64,000 nt of DNA, from NCBI RefSeq assembly GCF_000379765.1, contig NZ_KB903453.1:1-64000 (forward strand), read 5' to 3'. The DNA is from Flexithrix dorotheae DSM 6795 (lineage in GTDB: Bacteria > Bacteroidota > Bacteroidia > Cytophagales > Flammeovirgaceae). A model generated the notes under the pieces. That model was not told the origin of the DNA. It made no database searches and was given only the letters and a program-made list of their open reading frames with translations. Positions 61,461-64,000 of the stretch are shown piece after piece (within the stretch, counting starts at the first letter, position 1; the number at the start of each line of letters is the position of its first letter). The position numbers and the translations under genes are program-made.

Positions 61461-62477
61461 TTACATTTTCCGGGTAGTTTCTCTAATGATTAGTTCCGGA
61501 TCGATAATAATTTTCTCATTCAACAGCGATTCATTCCGATTTAAAACGGATAGCATTTTTTCAGCCGCCAATTGGCCCATTTTGGTGGCAATTTGTTTTA
61601 CCGTAGACAATTGAGGGGTCATATAAGTGGCGACTGGCTCATCAGAAAAACCAAAAACGGAAATATCTTCTGGAATTTTTTTCCCCATTTTGGTAAGTAC
61701 ATTTATAGCATAATTGGCGGCATAGTCATTAAAAACAAAAAGACCATCTAAATGGGGATTTGATTGAATAATTTTTTGCAAAAAAGTTTCTATCGTATTG
61801 GCTTGAAATTCATAATAAAAAATTAAAGTTTCATCCACTTCTATCTCATGATCTGTAAGTGCATCTATGTATCCATACAGACGGTTATTGCTATTGTTTA
61901 GGTTGATACTTCCCGTAATGTGTGCGATACATTTGCAGCCTAAATCAATGAGGTATTTGGTGGCATTATAGGCTGCCCGGTAATCATTGGCAATGATTTT
62001 TGGTACTGGTAAAAAATTGGCTACCCGATCGTAAAATACTAGAGGGACCTCATATTTGAGTAACTTTTCAAAATGGTTGAATTTTTGGGTTTGGATTGAA
62101 ATTGCAGCCAAAACACCATCTACCCGATGCTTTAAACAGGTATTAATGGCCTCTTTCTCCTTCTCCAGTGATTCTCCTGTATTAAAAAGAAATATCGAAT
62201 ACCCTTCCTTTTGCAGTGTATCCTGTATGCCTTTAATTACCTTTGCGAAAAAATTTATGGTAATATCGGGTACGATAACCCCTACAATTTTACTTTGCCC
62301 TTTTGAAAGAAGGTTTGCCATTGAATTCGAAAAATACCCCAATTCTTCTGCTAATCGCCTTACCTTTTCTTTTGTTTTCTCGCTTATTCTGGGGTTATCA
62401 TTCAGGGCTCGTGAAACGGTAGAATGTGAGATACCCAACTGGAGTGCGATTTCTGTGATCGTTACATATTTACCCAT
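61461..62477 (-). CDS. LacI-family transcriptional regulator
   Basis: This 338-residue protein has an N-terminal LacI helix-turn-helix (about 3-50; VTITEIALQLGISHSTVSRALNDNPRISEKT) with the hinge motif LLSKGQSKIVGVIVPDI. The periplasmic-binding-protein-like ligand domain (about 60-338) includes VDGVLAAISIQ, DGLFVFNDYAA and VFGFSDEPVATYMTPQLSTV. It senses a sugar or sugar acid in the cytoplasm and is divergent to the dehydratase remnant and SDR gene. It probably controls that catabolic unit. A 10-bp palindrome, CTGTGCACAG at 62611-62620 in the divergent gap, is a possible operator. Confidence 0.9.
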   Translation of the reverse strand: MGKYVTITEIALQLGISHSTVSRALNDNPRISEKTKEKVRRLAEELGYFSNSMANLLSKGQSKIVGVIVPDITINFFAKVIKGIQDTLQKEGYSIFLFNTGESLEKEKEAINTCLKHRVDGVLAAISIQTQKFNHFEKLLKYEVPLVFYDRVANFLPVPKIIANDYRAAYNATKYLIDLGCKCIAHITGSINLNNSNNRLYGYIDALTDHEIEVDETLIFYYEFQANTIETFLQKIIQSNPHLDGLFVFNDYAANYAINVLTKMGKKIPEDISVFGFSDEPVATYMTPQLSTVKQIATKMGQLAAEKMLSVLNRNESLLNEKIIIDPELIIRETTRKM

Positions 62478-62680
62478 AATCCTTTGCCAGCGTATAATTC
62501 AATTTTTCACTATTAGATATCTTGTTTTAAGGTCATATCCCACTTCTAATTAAGTGAGATTAAATGTATTAAATCTGTAAAACATATTCACTCAAAGATA
62601 ATATACACACCTGTGCACAGCAACTAAAATGGCGATTACTGGAAATGATTATCAATTATACCTAATTATGTAAAATCAAA
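62478..62680. promoter_or_regulatory. divergent control region with CTGTGCACAG palindrome
   Basis: This 203-base gap lies between the LacI regulator gene and the dehydratase remnant. It contains the perfect 10-bp palindrome CTGTGCACAG (62611-62620). The gap should hold promoters for both directions. LacI-type operators usually have a CG centre; this one has GC, so the assignment is tentative. Confidence 0.35.
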
Positions 62681-62848
62681 ATGAGAATGTTAGGTAAATG
62701 GAAAACCCGAGCTTTCAATGGGTATCATAGGGAGGATGGAAAGGTGGGAACCGCTAATTATGTAAAGGAAGCAAGTGGGGATGAAACCAAGGCCATGAAA
62801 CTTGATCAAAATGATTTCATTCCATGTAAAAGAGGGGTATTCCTTTAA
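62681..62848 (+). pseudogene. deletion remnant of an altronate/fuconate dehydratase (UxaA family)
   Basis: A 55-codon frame encodes two pieces that look like distant parts of a UxaA-type dehydratase joined in frame. The first, WKTRAFNGYHREDGKVGTANY, matches from memory the start of the second domain of Bacteroidota altronate dehydratases. The second, EASGDETKAMKLDQNDF followed by IPCKRGVFL, matches the extreme C-terminus (usually ending IPWKRGVSL). The roughly 100 N-terminal residues and about 400 central residues are absent, so no activity is possible. A stop codon lies 18 bases upstream in frame. It sits between the lacI-type gene and the SDR gene, where a sugar-acid dehydratase would be expected. 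The homology is recalled, not searched. Confidence 0.7.
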
Positions 62849-62903
62849 TTCTCAGTAGACTTTCATTTAAAAATAAAAATACTCAAAACTTAAAAAAACA
62901 TTT

Positions 62904-63677
62904 ATGTCAAAATTTGATTTAAGCGGGAAACTTGCGGTTGTTACTGGCGGAGGAAGTGGAATAGGACGATCCATTGCATTGGCACTGGCTGAAAACGGGG
63001 CTCAGGTGGTCATACTGGATTTAAATGAACAAAACATGGCTGGGGTAGTATCGGAAATTGAAACAACGGGAGGAATAGCCACGGGAATCTCTTGTGACAT
63101 TTCAGATCCGGAAAGTGTTCAAAAGGCATTTGATTTGGCCACAGGAGACACTCCTTTGGATATCCTGATTAACAATGCAGGTATAGCTCATATCGGGAAG
63201 GTGGAAAATACTTCTACAGATGATTTCGATAAAATCCTTAATGTAAATGTAAAAGGTGTGTTTAATTGCCTTAAGGCCGGAGTGAAATTGATGAGAAATG
63301 GTGGATCAATAATTAATATGTCCTCTGTAGCAGCTCATGTAGGTATTCCCGATCGGTTTGCCTATTCCATGAGTAAAGGAGCTGTGCATGCCATGACCCT
63401 TTCAGTCGCTAAGGATTATTTAGCCCAAAATATAAGATGTAATAGTATTTCACCAGGTCGGGTACATACGCCATTCGTAGATGGATTTTTGAAAGCCAAT
63501 TATCCTGGAAATGAACCGGAAATGCTGGAGAAGCTTTCAAAGACACAACCCATTGGCAGAATGGGTAAGCCAGCCGAAATTGGGGCTTTAGCCCTGTATT
63601 TATGTTCAAATGAGGCATCATTTATTACTGGAACAGATTTCCCAATTGATGGAGGATTTATCACACTAAACAATTAA
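62904..63677 (+). CDS. SDR-family sugar-acid dehydrogenase
   Basis: This 257-residue classical short-chain dehydrogenase has the cofactor motif TGGGSGIG (14-21), Asp39 favouring NAD over NADP, and NNAG (90-93). The catalytic Ser is at about 140-141, followed by Tyr154 and Lys158 in YSMSK. The C-terminal GTDFPIDGG is typical. With an FAH-family hydrolase gene 3 bases downstream it fits the 2-keto-3-deoxy-L-fuconate (or L-rhamnonate) dehydrogenase step of non-phosphorylative deoxyhexose breakdown. Several other SDR substrates remain possible. The dehydratase expected to feed it is present only as a remnant just upstream, so the substrate must come from another dehydratase if the route still works. 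Confidence 0.87.
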   Translation: MSKFDLSGKLAVVTGGGSGIGRSIALALAENGAQVVILDLNEQNMAGVVSEIETTGGIATGISCDISDPESVQKAFDLATGDTPLDILINNAGIAHIGKVENTSTDDFDKILNVNVKGVFNCLKAGVKLMRNGGSIINMSSVAAHVGIPDRFAYSMSKGAVHAMTLSVAKDYLAQNIRCNSISPGRVHTPFVDGFLKANYPGNEPEMLEKLSKTQPIGRMGKPAEIGALALYLCSNEASFITGTDFPIDGGFITLNN

Positions 63678-63680
63678 GAA

Positions 63681-64000
63681 ATGAAACTAATCAGATACGG
63701 AGAGCCCGGGAATGAACATCCCGGAATTGAAATAGAAGGGGTCAGGTATGATACAAGCAATATTGTTTGGGATTATGATGAGGACTTTTTTTCCAAAAAT
63801 GGCATTGAAGACCTGAAAAACAAATTTGATATTAATACTGCAGCCAGAATTGCAAATGATGTCAGATTAGGAGAGCCTGTAAAACGGCCAGGTAAAATTA
63901 TATGTATTGGACTTAATTACAGAAAACATGCCGCTGAAAGTGGGATGGAAGTGCCTAAGGAACCCGTAGTTTTCTTTAAGGCAACCTCCTCTTTAATTGG
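63681..64000 (+). CDS. fumarylacetoacetate hydrolase-family protein (5' part)
   Basis: The gene runs off the window; 106 codons are visible. The short N-terminal segment MKLIRYGEPGNEHPGIEIEG is followed by PVKRPGKIICIGLNYRKHAAESGMEVPKEPVVFFK, the hallmark opening of the FAH catalytic fold. It begins 3 bases after the SDR stop, so the two are surely co-transcribed. In known pathways this pair acts on 2-keto-3-deoxy-L-fuconate and 2,4-diketo-3-deoxy-L-fuconate, giving pyruvate and L-lactate; the rhamnose equivalent is also possible. The metal-binding acidic residues lie beyond the visible part. Confidence 0.88.
   Translation, partial: MKLIRYGEPGNEHPGIEIEGVRYDTSNIVWDYDEDFFSKNGIEDLKNKFDINTAARIANDVRLGEPVKRPGKIICIGLNYRKHAAESGMEVPKEPVVFFKATSSLI

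Overview
The window is chromosomal DNA of a Bacteroidota bacterium, most likely a marine or soil Cytophagales member (Cyclobacteriaceae-like). That assignment is an inference. It rests on two SusC/SusD pairs, FecI-type sigma factors with FecR anti-sigma factors, STN-extended SusC receptors, many secreted or lipoprotein carbohydrate enzymes, AT-rich DNA and weak Shine-Dalgarno signals. No rRNA, tRNA, CRISPR array or complete insertion sequence was recognised.

Layout. (1) 0.3-7.5 kb: an ECF sigma/anti-sigma pair, an NtrB/NtrC-like two-component pair, a Gre/Rnk-like RNA polymerase factor, a tandem universal-stress protein, a four-helix-bundle membrane protein and a secreted beta-propeller; this looks like a stress/energy regulatory block. 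(2) 7.8-27.2 kb: a polysaccharide utilisation locus (PUL) of sigma factor, FecR, SusC, SusD, GH31, GH106 rhamnosidase, SGNH acetylesterase, CE12 rhamnogalacturonan acetylesterase, GH105 unsaturated uronyl hydrolase and a six-hairpin glycosidase-like protein. The set points to rhamnose-uronic acid polymers such as rhamnogalacturonan-I, probably taken up as pre-cut oligosaccharides because no polysaccharide lyase is present. (3) 27.7-29.8 kb: a large IPT/beta-helix surface lipoprotein. (4) 30.2-35.7 kb, minus strand: a TonB receptor/PepSY metal-uptake operon with three small envelope proteins. (5) 36.1-43.0 kb, minus strand: a second sigma/FecR/SusC/SusD set with no enzymes attached. (6) 43.5-50.9 kb, minus strand: a class III nucleotide cyclase and a GbsR-TolC-MFP-RND efflux operon. 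(7) 51.3-53.6 kb: an arsenic operon of ArsR, a secreted ArsC/LMW-PTP-like protein and ACR3. (8) 53.8-61.4 kb: a metallophosphatase, two sulfatases and a GH29 fucosidase. (9) 61.5-64.0 kb: a LacI regulator, a deleted altronate/fuconate-dehydratase remnant, an SDR dehydrogenase and the start of an FAH-family hydrolase. This last group resembles the oxidative L-fucose/L-rhamnose route and matches the sugars released by GH29 and GH106.

The least explained structures lie between genes. One dispersed repeat family has four copies (29935-30075, 35889-36015, and inverted at 51645-51745 and 59804-59873). Each copy has a conserved hairpin core preceded by 4, 3, 1 or 2 units of a 14-bp motif. A different 14-bp tandem repeat of GGGATTAGTTRTTA type sits at three consecutive gene junctions in the first PUL. 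Several strong dyads also stand out, including candidate operators around gbsR and arsR, hairpins at both FecR-SusC junctions, and a three-hairpin leader before the six-hairpin glycosidase gene.
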